Assembly (NCBI RefSeq): GCF_026314295.1
Contig: NZ_CP111108.1
Span: forward strand, 1,922,001 to 1,986,000
Source of the DNA: Caproicibacterium sp. BJN0003
GTDB lineage: Bacteria; Bacillota; Clostridia; Oscillospirales; Acutalibacteraceae
Direction: 5' to 3'
Length of the DNA stretch: 64,000 nucleotides
Shown here: positions 34,254 through 42,225 of the stretch, piece after piece
How positions within the stretch are numbered: the first letter of the stretch is position 1
How the letters are laid out: the number at the start of each line of letters is the position of its first letter
The notes under the pieces: generated by a model
What the model was told of the DNA's origin: nothing
The model's database searches: none
The model's input: the letters and a program-made list of their open reading frames with translations, nothing else
Made by a program: the position numbers and the translations under genes

Positions 34254-35990
34254 TCAGAGTGTTGTTAAACGATCGCCTTTGATTTCCTCGGCGCTCCATT
34301 TAATTAGTGCAAACTTGCCACCTGCATGTTTATCGACACGGTTAATCCATTCAATTTCATTTGCCGCCTTTGCTGCCAGCATAGGGTTCGTTGTGTTCGT
34401 ACCATATAAAGACTGATTGATAATCCACCATTTAGCAAAAATATTCGCTCGTTTTAAATCTTCCTCTAAGCGAAGCGACTCATATACAGGGGTCGCTTCC
34501 GGCAAAGTTACAATCAAAACTTCGGTTTCATTAGATTTAAGCCTTGGAAGAAGTCGTCTCACTGACTCCGGAATTTCTCCTTTGGTCCGCTTAATTTCGT
34601 GGTTATAGCTTTGTGTGGATTCCAGCAACAATAAAGTGTGTCCGGTGGGCGCAGTGTCAATCACAACGACCTGATCGTCAGCTTTTTCCACGATCTCTGC
34701 AAAAGCACGGAACACAGCTATTTCTTGTGTGCAAGGAGAACGCAAATCTTCCTGTATATAAGCCATATCTTCATCACTCATCCCCGACTCGCGGGCTTTA
34801 TTCAGCACTTCAGACTGGTATTTTTTCAGTTCTTTGCTTTCATCAATATGGCTCATAGAAATGCCACTTGTTTCGTCCAGCACAAGTTTTAAGTGTGCCG
34901 CTGGATCAGTCGTGGTCAAATGGACTTTTTTTCCGCGCTTTGCAAGACCCAGTGCCACTGCAGCGGCAACTGTAGTTTTTCCTACACCACCTTTGCCCAT
35001 TGTGAAGATAACGCGCTTGCCCTCTGCCGCCAGCTCATCTATGATATTATCCAACGTAAAAACATGAGAAGCATTCAGTTTTTCCGTACATTTGGTCACA
35101 TGGTCGGCATTCAACAAAGCACGAACATTTTCAAGCCCAGTCACATTATAAGCCCTCAGCGGCACCATGCTAAGCGGTAACGTCTTCAAACTTTCCGGCA
35201 TCGCATTAAACGCCGCTTGCTGCTTTTCATACAAGCTGGAAGAAAGCGTGTCACTGTACTCTGTCAATACGCCGTTGACAACTAACATTTGATTACGAAT
35301 TCCAAGTGTAGAAAGCTCACCAGCGGCCCGTTCAGCTTCTTTAAACGGAGCTGTTTCCGGACGCGTTACAAGAATTAATGTAGTCAGATTTCCATCGGCC
35401 AATGTTTCCACTGCCTGCTTATAAACTGCTTTTTTGCTTTCCAATCCGGAAAGCTGACCTAAGCAGGATGCACCATGTGTGCTTTCACTAATAAAATTAC
35501 TCCATGCAGACGGGAGTTGAAGCATACGTAAAGTGTGGCCAGTAGGGGCAGTGTCAAAAATAATATGGTCGTATTCCTGCTGAATTTTTCCATCTGTAAT
35601 AAAATTTGAAAATTCGTTGAATGCTGCAATCTCTACGGTACATGAGCCAGAAAGCTGTTCTTCCATATTAGTCAAAACCGCAGCCGGAAGCTTACCGCGG
35701 TAAGGAGCGATGACGCTTTCCCGATATTCGGCAGCAGCTTGTGTAGGATCCAGATTTGCTACAACCAAGTTCGGTACATCAGGGATCGGAGTTCCTTTGT
35801 TTGTCAATTCCATGGAAAAAACGTCTTGCAAATTTGAAGCAGGATCGGTACTAATTAGCAGTACCTTTTTCCCACTATCTGCCAGTGATACAGCTGTAGC
35901 GCAGGCCACGCTGGTTTTTCCTACCCCACCCTTACCCGTATAAAAAAGGTACTTTGTAAGTTTGATAGTTTGAGGATCAAAAATATTCAT
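34254..35990 (-). CDS. arsA: Arsenical pump-driving ATPase ArsA
   Basis: A 578-residue duplicated ATPase. Two deviant Walker A motifs GKGGVGKT occur at about residues 19-26 and 332-339, each followed by STDPA or TTDPA, and FDTAPTGHTLRML/IDTAPTGHTLLLL. ArsA couples ATP to arsenite extrusion through the membrane carrier and receives As(III) from ArsD. The ATG at 35990 lies one base after the arsD stop, so the genes are coupled. It is the last gene of arsR-acr3-arsD-arsA, ended by the terminator at 34191. Confidence 0.95.
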   Translation of the reverse strand: MNIFDPQTIKLTKYLFYTGKGGVGKTSVACATAVSLADSGKKVLLISTDPASNLQDVFSMELTNKGTPIPDVPNLVVANLDPTQAAAEYRESVIAPYRGKLPAAVLTNMEEQLSGSCTVEIAAFNEFSNFITDGKIQQEYDHIIFDTAPTGHTLRMLQLPSAWSNFISESTHGASCLGQLSGLESKKAVYKQAVETLADGNLTTLILVTRPETAPFKEAERAAGELSTLGIRNQMLVVNGVLTEYSDTLSSSLYEKQQAAFNAMPESLKTLPLSMVPLRAYNVTGLENVRALLNADHVTKCTEKLNASHVFTLDNIIDELAAEGKRVIFTMGKGGVGKTTVAAAVALGLAKRGKKVHLTTTDPAAHLKLVLDETSGISMSHIDESKELKKYQSEVLNKARESGMSDEDMAYIQEDLRSPCTQEIAVFRAFAEIVEKADDQVVVIDTAPTGHTLLLLESTQSYNHEIKRTKGEIPESVRRLLPRLKSNETEVLIVTLPEATPVYESLRLEEDLKRANIFAKWWIINQSLYGTNTTNPMLAAKAANEIEWINRVDKHAGGKFALIKWSAEEIKGDRLTTL

Positions 35991-35991
35991 T

Positions 35992-36369
35992 TCAGCAACA
36001 GCCTCCCTTACAGCAGCAACCACCATTTCTTTTTGGATTTCCCGAAGATTTCCCCAGCAGATCAGAAGGCAGATTCAACCACTTTGTAAATTCTGCATTG
36101 GTAGGGTATCTTCCAGTCAGAATAATTTTTCCGTCCAATACAGCAATCGGTAAACCGTCCGGCCCTTTAGCGTTGATAAAGTCATTAACAACCTTATTGT
36201 TTACAAACTCCTTCGGAGCATTGTTGAGGTTAAAGCGTCCAATCGTTATGCCATGCTTTTTCAACGTTTCAATCACTGTAGAAATACGGAGCAGTTCCGG
36301 GTCAACCCCGACACCGCAAAGTCCGGTAGAACAGCACATGGCAGGTTCAAAAATTTGCATTGTTTTCAT
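35992..36369 (-). CDS. arsD: Arsenite metallochaperone ArsD
   Basis: A 125-residue protein. The As(III)-binding cysteines Cys12, Cys13 and Cys18 are in PAMCCSTGLCGVGVD, and the C-terminal tail ends with a further cysteine cluster CCCKGGCC, as in some ArsD proteins. It loads arsenite on ArsA and is also a weak repressor. ATG at 36369 has AAGGAG upstream and matches family starts. It sits between acr3 and arsA. Confidence 0.94.
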   Translation of the reverse strand: MKTMQIFEPAMCCSTGLCGVGVDPELLRISTVIETLKKHGITIGRFNLNNAPKEFVNNKVVNDFINAKGPDGLPIAVLDGKIILTGRYPTNAEFTKWLNLPSDLLGKSSGNPKRNGGCCCKGGCC

Positions 36370-36395
36370 AAAAATACACTCCTTATTTATTTGTT

Positions 36396-37445
36396 TTAAT
36401 TTCTTGGAAACCAATGTTGTGTTTTATTTGCTATCTTGACTAGTAAAAGCATGACTGGTACTTCTGTTAAAACGCCTACAGTAGTGGCAAGCGCAGCGGC
36501 AGAACTCGTTCCAAAAAGAGAGATTGCCACAGCGACAGATAATTCAAAGAAATTTGATGCACCAATCATTCCGGCCGGCGCAGAAATAGAATACGGCAGC
36601 TTCAAAAGCCAAGCTGCAAAATAAGCAATGAAAAAGATAAAAAATGTCTGAATAACCAGCGGCACAGCAATTAATACAATATGCAGCGGATTACGAATAA
36701 TCGTTTCTCCTTGAAATGCGAATACCAATACCAGCGTTAGTAACAGCCCGATTGTTGTTACTCCATCGAATTTTTTAACAAATGTATTATTAAAATAGTC
36801 CAAGCCCTTTTTCCTGAGTACCAGTGTCCGGGTTAATACCCCGCCAACCAGAGGAATCACTACAAACAGCACCACTGATAAAAACAATGTATCCCAAGGC
36901 ACCTCAACATCGGAAACGCCCAGCAGAAATTTCACAATTGGAACAAATGCTACTAAAATAATCAGGTCATTGGTTGCTACCTGCACCACTGTATAAGCTG
37001 GGTTCCCTTTCGTGAGCGTACTCCAAACAAATACCATCGCTGTACAGGGAGCCGCACCTAGCAATACAGCCCCCGCCAGATATTCCGTTGCAAGTTCCGG
37101 CGCAATAAACGCTTTAAAGACCACAAAGAAAAAGAAGGAAGCAATCGCATACATTGTAAAAGGCTTAATGAGCCAATTTGCAATCCATGTGACAAATAAA
37201 CCTTTTGGATTTTTACCGATATCTTTAATGCTCTGAAAATCGACTTTCATCATCATAGGATAAATCATCAGCCAAATAAGGACTGCCATCGGAATCGATA
37301 CCTTGGCATATTCAAATCTGTTGAGAAACGTCGGAATTATGGGAAAAAATTTTCCGATAAAAATTCCCACTGCCATACAAAAGATTACCCACAGCGACAA
37401 ATACTTCTGAAAAAAACCAATCCCTGATTTTTCTGCAGTTTTCAA
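36396..37445 (-). CDS. acr3: ACR3-family arsenite efflux carrier
   Basis: A 349-residue carrier with about ten membrane segments. Family marks are FQKYLSLWVIFCMAVGIFIG, the conserved Cys in GAAPCTAMVFVWS and the late Glu in GVLTEVPVML. It exports As(III), with ArsA making it ATP driven. TTG at 37445 is preferred as start because AGGAGC is 10 bases upstream; the GTG at 37454 overlaps that site. An ArsR palindrome lies directly upstream at 37464-37483. Confidence 0.93.
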   Translation of the reverse strand: MKTAEKSGIGFFQKYLSLWVIFCMAVGIFIGKFFPIIPTFLNRFEYAKVSIPMAVLIWLMIYPMMMKVDFQSIKDIGKNPKGLFVTWIANWLIKPFTMYAIASFFFFVVFKAFIAPELATEYLAGAVLLGAAPCTAMVFVWSTLTKGNPAYTVVQVATNDLIILVAFVPIVKFLLGVSDVEVPWDTLFLSVVLFVVIPLVGGVLTRTLVLRKKGLDYFNNTFVKKFDGVTTIGLLLTLVLVFAFQGETIIRNPLHIVLIAVPLVIQTFFIFFIAYFAAWLLKLPYSISAPAGMIGASNFFELSVAVAISLFGTSSAAALATTVGVLTEVPVMLLLVKIANKTQHWFPRN

Positions 37446-37463
37446 AATGACCACGCTCCTATC

Positions 37464-37483
37464 ATATAGAAAATTTTCTATAT
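37464..37483. promoter_or_regulatory. ArsR-type operator before acr3
   Basis: A perfect 20-base palindrome ATATAGAAAATTTTCTATAT lies 19 bases upstream of the acr3 start, between arsR and acr3. The same core recurs upstream of arsR at 37893-37908. This suggests independent control of the efflux genes. Confidence 0.75.
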
Positions 37484-37567
37484 TTCAACTATTTTTTTGT
37501 CGGTGTCTATTCCGTCATGGAACATGGCACCGACAATTGGCAACGCTGACAACATATTATTTATGCG

Positions 37568-37879
37568 TCACCGCTCTTTTTGATGGCATATACAGTCAGA
37601 CGTTGAAGAAAATATATTCCCTAACTGTTTATAAAATGCTTGCAAGTTATCATTGTTAAGTGAATAGTTCATCCATTTCCCCTCTGGCCGTGCGTTTACA
37701 ACACCAGCCTCTATTAACACTTTCATATCATGAGAAAGTGTTGGCTGAGTAATATGAAATTCCTCTAAAATCCTACAGGCACAAAGTTCCCCACAGGAAA
37801 GCATATCAACAATACGCAGTCGCTTCGGGTCTGCAAGGGCTTTTAAAACTTTTGTACTTTCAATATATTTTTGTTCCAT
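37568..37879 (-). CDS. arsR: ArsR/SmtB-family arsenic-responsive repressor
   Basis: A 103-residue winged-helix repressor. The metalloid site ELCACRILEEF (Cys33, Cys35) is in the recognition-helix region, the ArsR type 1 arrangement, and the helix-turn-helix ITQPTLSHDMKVLIEAGVV follows. As(III) binding releases DNA. Two extra cysteines (CICH) near the C-terminus are unusual. It leads the ars operon and has a palindromic operator just upstream. Confidence 0.94.
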   Translation of the reverse strand: MEQKYIESTKVLKALADPKRLRIVDMLSCGELCACRILEEFHITQPTLSHDMKVLIEAGVVNARPEGKWMNYSLNNDNLQAFYKQLGNIFSSTSDCICHQKER

Positions 37880-37892
37880 TTTATGGCCTCAC

Positions 37893-37908
37893 ATAGAATA
37901 TTTTCTAT
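37893..37908. promoter_or_regulatory. ArsR-type operator before arsR
   Basis: ATAGAATATTTTCTAT is one base away from the perfect palindrome core at 37466-37481. It lies 14 bases upstream of the arsR ATG, the position expected for autorepression. Confidence 0.65.
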
Positions 37909-38060
37909 ATATTAGTATATGCACCAATGAGAAAAAAATCAATACATTTTTTGAAATTTTTTTAAATGATAATGATATAGTGAATTTGTAACACTCTTGT
38001 CTAACGGATTACATCCCTAAAAAGGTTACAGCAAGATTGATCCTGATTGAGTAAAAGTAT

Positions 38061-38795
38061 TCACTTTGCAGCTTGTTTTAGAGGTTTTTTACTCTCGTTA
38101 CGAACAAGCTCAATAAAATAGGCAAAGTATACACTCATATTGGGTGTACGATCATCCCAATATGGACCGGTCAAACGTTCCGGATGAAATTGGGTCCCTA
38201 TAATAAGTCCGGATTCATGCTCATATGCCTCGATAAGTCCTTCGGGGGAAAAAGCTGTTGCTTTTAATCCGCGGCCAAGTTTTCTGATTGCCTGATGATG
38301 GGTACTGTTCACGTTAAATTCTGTCCCGAACAGTTGTGAAAGTACCGGCCCCTCGCAGGCATGGACAGGGTGTCTTAATTGTGGATCCATATGATAAAGC
38401 CCCTTTTGAGCAACTAAATCCTGGTACAAATCGCCGCCAAGTAATACATTGATCAGCTGAAAGCCCCGACAAATAGTCAAAATTGGTTTTTTCCTTTTTA
38501 AAAATGCCGTAGCTAGCTTTACTTCAAAAGAATCGCGCAATGCGTTGACTTTTACCGTTTCATTCAGAATATCTTCACCATAGAGACTCGGAGATAAATC
38601 AGAGCCTCCAGTTAACATCAGTGCATCACAAAAATTCGCCATCTCCTCCGGGCAGTTTTCATTGCAAAGCAAAGGAAGTCCTCCTGCTTCAGCAATTGCA
38701 TCGGGGTAACTTTTAGGGCTGGCAATCCAACGCATCGGACTGTTTTTTCTATAAATACCGTCTGTTGAAACACAAATTGAAGGATATGAGTTCAT
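38061..38795 (-). CDS. Peptidase C26 / gamma-glutamyl hydrolase-like amidotransferase, copy 1
   Basis: A 244-residue class I glutamine amidotransferase-like hydrolase of the PuuD/C26 group. The nucleophile is Cys109 in ICRGFQLINV, and His204/Glu206 lie in TQFHPERLTG. The family cleaves gamma-glutamyl bonds, for example gamma-glutamyl-GABA or gamma-glutamyl peptides. It is about 86% identical by eye to the copy at 49750-50484, and the two bracket a transport/peptidase island. GGTAATC-type sequence precedes the ATG; a conserved upstream block shared with copy 2 lies at about 39121-39230. Confidence 0.9.
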   Translation of the reverse strand: MNSYPSICVSTDGIYRKNSPMRWIASPKSYPDAIAEAGGLPLLCNENCPEEMANFCDALMLTGGSDLSPSLYGEDILNETVKVNALRDSFEVKLATAFLKRKKPILTICRGFQLINVLLGGDLYQDLVAQKGLYHMDPQLRHPVHACEGPVLSQLFGTEFNVNSTHHQAIRKLGRGLKATAFSPEGLIEAYEHESGLIIGTQFHPERLTGPYWDDRTPNMSVYFAYFIELVRNESKKPLKQAAK

Positions 38796-38906
38796 AATGA
38801 TTACCTCTTTTTGACATATTTTTTGTTTTTCAATGCATAGAACTTAAATTGATTAAAAAATCATATTTTATGGCATGGCTCAATTTTAGTTTTTTGCAAA
38901 AAATCA

Positions 38907-38995
38907 TTGACATCTATTCTTCTCTAGTTTACAATTTAGAGCTAATAACAACTAATAACGATGGCGTTGCGGGTATTTTCCTGTAGCGCCTTTTT
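38907..38995 (+). ncRNA. Candidate short transcript: promoter followed almost at once by a terminator hairpin
   Basis: TTGACA at 38907-38912, a 17-base spacer and TACAAT at 38930-38935 form a near-ideal promoter. At 38963-38990 an 11-pair stem GGCGTTGCGGG/CCTGTAGCGCC (with G-U pairs) and a 6-base loop is followed by TTTTT. The transcript would be about 55 bases, with no coding room. It could be a small RNA or an attenuated leader for LysR 500 bases on. The remainder of 38796-39494 shows no gene. Confidence 0.45.
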
Positions 38996-39494
38996 ATGTG
39001 TTCTTCTCCGCTGTTCTAAAATCAAAATAAAAAATCTTAAAATTTTATTTTAAGTGTTCTTCAAGTTGCAAAATCATTTTTTATGATTTAAAATCAAGAT
39101 ATGGAAACAATTTCAACAAATATATTTCAAAATCATTTAAAAAACCGGTATTTAATAACATTGGGCATAATAATTGTGTAGCAGGAATTAATATGTGCTT
39201 GCAGTTACAAACAATATTTATATAGTAGCAGAGTTTTTGTCCGAACGGAAATAGCATTTTTGCATAAAGTTATGTTGCTTTGAGTCTGCCGAAAAAGCTT
39301 CAAAAATGATAATGAGAAATTTCGAACTCAAGGGATTCCCCAAAAATTCAAAAGCGTCCTATCAAAAACATTTTTGAAAACTTTTAAGAACGAACTTGTA
39401 ACGGAATCCGAGTACAAAAATGCTCGTTTTAAAAGCGTTAACTCATATAAAATGGTAATCATATTTCCAACTGTTTCGTAGGTAGGTGTTTATT

Positions 39495-40370
39495 TTGGAT
39501 TTTATAAAATTGCAGTATTTTATCAGTACCGCACGCCATTTGAATTTTACGAAGGCCGCAGCTGAATGTCACGTGGCTCAAACAGTTATCAGTCGGCAAA
39601 TTGCTAGTCTGGAGAAAGAACTTGGTGTTTCCCTGTTTTTCCGCAATAAGCATAAAGTAGAATTAACTCCTATCGGGTCTGATTTTTATCGCGATGCCGT
39701 CTACCTTGTTCAGTATCAAAAGTCCATGGTGGATCGACTGAATGGAAAGAAAAACAGTTGCAAGGGCTTTTTAAAAATTGGTGTCGGCCCCTATGAGGAA
39801 GAGCTTATTCAAAAACTTTTATTACGTTTTGTAGAAATTTACCCTGAAATTAGTGTAAGCTGCTGGATGTTCTCCTATGACGTTCTTCCGTTTCGATTCA
39901 ATCGGGATCTAGTTGATGTCGCATTTACCACAAGCCATTGCGCTCGCTTATTTCAACCAGCTCAGATAAAAACGATATATCCTCCTCACTGGATACTAAT
40001 GGGAAAAAAAGACTTGCCATTTTGGAGCGATCCAGATTCTAATATTCATTCAGAAAATGTAATTGTCCAAGAGGATATGGCAACCGATGCTTTTTTTCAA
40101 CAATGTACCGTCTCAGGTTTCAATCCAAAGTGTTTTTTAAAGAGCAACTTCTACAACACGCAGCGTCTTATGGCAGATGCTGGTTGTGGACTTGCATTGA
40201 TTCCAGAATATTGTCGTTTGTCAGAAGATGAACGCAGTGTTCCTCTTCCTATGAAGGGATACATCCCTGATTTTGTTGTCGCGCATAATCCCGAAAATCA
40301 TAACCCTGCATTGATGGTTTTCTTAAACTATCTGCAGGAAGATGACTTTAGCACTTATCTTAATAGATAA
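39495..40370 (+). CDS. LysR-family transcriptional regulator
   Basis: A 291-residue regulator. The N-terminal helix-turn-helix is YFISTARHLNFTKAAAECHVAQTVISRQIASLEKELG (residues about 6-42) and a two-lobed substrate-binding domain follows (LKIGVGPYEEELIQKL, DVAFTTSH). TTG at 39495 is the likely start, after TAGGTAGG; GTG 39486 is an alternative. It sits immediately before the carrier-peptidase-desulfidase operon on the same strand, with its own terminator at 40397, and probably activates that operon. Confidence 0.88.
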   Translation: MDFIKLQYFISTARHLNFTKAAAECHVAQTVISRQIASLEKELGVSLFFRNKHKVELTPIGSDFYRDAVYLVQYQKSMVDRLNGKKNSCKGFLKIGVGPYEEELIQKLLLRFVEIYPEISVSCWMFSYDVLPFRFNRDLVDVAFTTSHCARLFQPAQIKTIYPPHWILMGKKDLPFWSDPDSNIHSENVIVQEDMATDAFFQQCTVSGFNPKCFLKSNFYNTQRLMADAGCGLALIPEYCRLSEDERSVPLPMKGYIPDFVVAHNPENHNPALMVFLNYLQEDDFSTYLNR

Positions 40371-40396
40371 AGGTATAAACAAGTTAAAACAATAAA

Positions 40397-40434
40397 AAAG
40401 GAACTTGTCCATGACATTCAGGACAAGTTCCTTT
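40397..40434 (+). terminator. Rho-independent terminator after the LysR gene
   Basis: Perfect 14-base stem AAAGGAACTTGTCC with GGACAAGTTCCTTT, 10-base loop. Confidence 0.88.
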
Positions 40435-40538
40435 CTATTTTATATGAATAAACATAAAAAGTAAGCTCCATTCAAAATAAGAATAAGTTTATGTTAAAAA
40501 AGTGTTTCCGTTTTCATAAAAATTCTGTTAATCTTTCC

Positions 40539-40571
40539 ATAGATCAATATAGGCTAGCAGTATCGATCTAT
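40539..40571. promoter_or_regulatory. Candidate LysR binding dyad before the carrier gene
   Basis: Inverted repeat ATAGATC (40539-40545) and GATCTAT (40565-40571) with a 19-base spacer, about 105 bases before the carrier start. Position fits a LysR site, but spacing is longer than the usual T-N11-A box. Confidence 0.4.
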
Positions 40572-40676
40572 GATCTATTTGGGATTTTTGGTCAATTGCA
40601 TTTAGCGTACAGCCATTTGTAGACGCGCCTGCAAATCGGTTGTATAGAAAAAATTAAGCAAAACAAGGAGGATATC

Positions 40677-42059
40677 ATGAAAGAGAAAGCCTTGCAAAAA
40701 CCAAAGCAAAAGAAAGCAATGTCTAACTATACAATACTACTGATTATTATTGGATTTGTTTATATCCTTTCTATGCTAGTTCCATCCGGTTCCTTTCAGC
40801 GAGTAAATGGCAATGTCGATCCTTCAACTTTTACAATTACCCCAAAAATTATTCTTAATCCAATTGATGTTATACTCCAGACTCCTAAAACAGCGTTATC
40901 TGCTAGTGGTTCAACGATTATTGCTATGATCGTTGTAGGTGGTGCAATTGGTGTTATAACTGAAAATGGTGCATTAGACGTTGGTATCAATGTCTTAATG
41001 AAAAAGTTTAAAAACAAAGTTCTTATTATTATTCCTTTGTTGTTTGCTTACTTTGGCGCACTTGGTATGGTTGGCGTGATGACAGTTTTGCCCTTTATTC
41101 CACTGGGTATTGAACTCGCACGCCGTTTAAAAGTAGATAATATTTTTGCAGTTGCTGTACTAGCATTGGGTGCTTATGGTGGTTTTATGGCTTCTCCAAT
41201 CAGCACGTTTTCCACTGCTGTTGCCCAGGATATTGCACATCTCCCCATTTTCTCAGGTGCAGGACTTCGTTTTACTCTCACCATCGTTCTATTGGCAACA
41301 ATGGCTGCCTACCTGACATGGTATGCAGCTCGCGTCCGGAAGAATCCCGCTAACAGTGTACTGGAAAAAATTGATTTTGGTGATTCCGCACCCACTGAAT
41401 TCACTGAAGAACACTTAAGTAAACGCCAAGCACTGTCTCTCGTATTATTCTTCTCAGGATTTATTCTGTTCTCTATCTGTGCTACAAAATTTAAGTTTGG
41501 TACCTCTCAGTTAGCTGGTATCATGTTACCTGTTGGCATACTGTGCGGTCTCGTATCTGGTTTCGATTTTGGCAAAACAATGAATGTCATGGTCAGAGGT
41601 GCAGCACGTCAGATGCCTTCTATGATGGTCATGATTTTGGCCGCAGGTATTACTACTATTTTGAGTTCGTCCGGCATTTTGGACTCAATCGTTTATTATC
41701 TTTCTCAAACACTGATTCATTTCAACAGTGGACTTGCTGCCGTGGCTATGTTTATTGTCAACTCTATTATCAATTTTGCTATTCCTTCCAGCAGTGCACA
41801 GGCCGCAACCGTCATGCCAATTATGACGCCTATGTCAGATGTAATCGGTGTCTCTCGCCAAGTCGCTGTTCTAGCCTATCAGCTTGGTGATGGATATACC
41901 AACCTGTTGAATCCTGCTAATGGTGCTTTGGCTGCTTGCTTAGCTTTAACACACACCAACTTCAAAGACTGGTTGAAATTAATTCTTCCTGTTTACGGAA
42001 TCATGTTTGTTGAGTGCTGTGTTGCTTTGTTAATCGCCGTTGCGATTGGTTGGTGTTAA
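40677..42059 (+). CDS. YfcC/DcuC-superfamily carrier
   Basis: A 460-residue integral membrane protein with about 11-12 hydrophobic segments. Family marks include YILSMLVPSGSFQRV at the first helix, FGALGMVGVMTVLPFIPLGI, the hairpin FAIPSSSAQAATVMPIM and YQLGDGYTNLLNPANGAL. YfcC proteins are related to C4-dicarboxylate and arginine/ornithine carriers; substrates are poorly known. Downstream peptidase and cysteine desulfidase genes suggest uptake of an amino acid, dipeptide or thiol compound. AAGGAGG precedes the ATG. Confidence 0.85.
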   Translation: MKEKALQKPKQKKAMSNYTILLIIIGFVYILSMLVPSGSFQRVNGNVDPSTFTITPKIILNPIDVILQTPKTALSASGSTIIAMIVVGGAIGVITENGALDVGINVLMKKFKNKVLIIIPLLFAYFGALGMVGVMTVLPFIPLGIELARRLKVDNIFAVAVLALGAYGGFMASPISTFSTAVAQDIAHLPIFSGAGLRFTLTIVLLATMAAYLTWYAARVRKNPANSVLEKIDFGDSAPTEFTEEHLSKRQALSLVLFFSGFILFSICATKFKFGTSQLAGIMLPVGILCGLVSGFDFGKTMNVMVRGAARQMPSMMVMILAAGITTILSSSGILDSIVYYLSQTLIHFNSGLAAVAMFIVNSIINFAIPSSSAQAATVMPIMTPMSDVIGVSRQVAVLAYQLGDGYTNLLNPANGALAACLALTHTNFKDWLKLILPVYGIMFVECCVALLIAVAIGWC

Positions 42060-42225
42060 TCGCCGTCACGATTGATATAATCATTCACATTCCAAATTTA
42101 TTTTTTCAAAAACAGTCAGCCTGCTTTTTAGAGTTTAAACAATCCATTATAATTTAAAAAATACCGATACATGAAAGCATCTAAATTTGTGTGGCGCTGC
42201 TAGAGAAAGGCGATGTATATCATTA

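Noticed and set aside
38796-38900. Possible sigma-54 promoter upstream of C26 copy 1
   Set aside because: No GG/GC pair with the strict 10-base spacing could be found on either strand.
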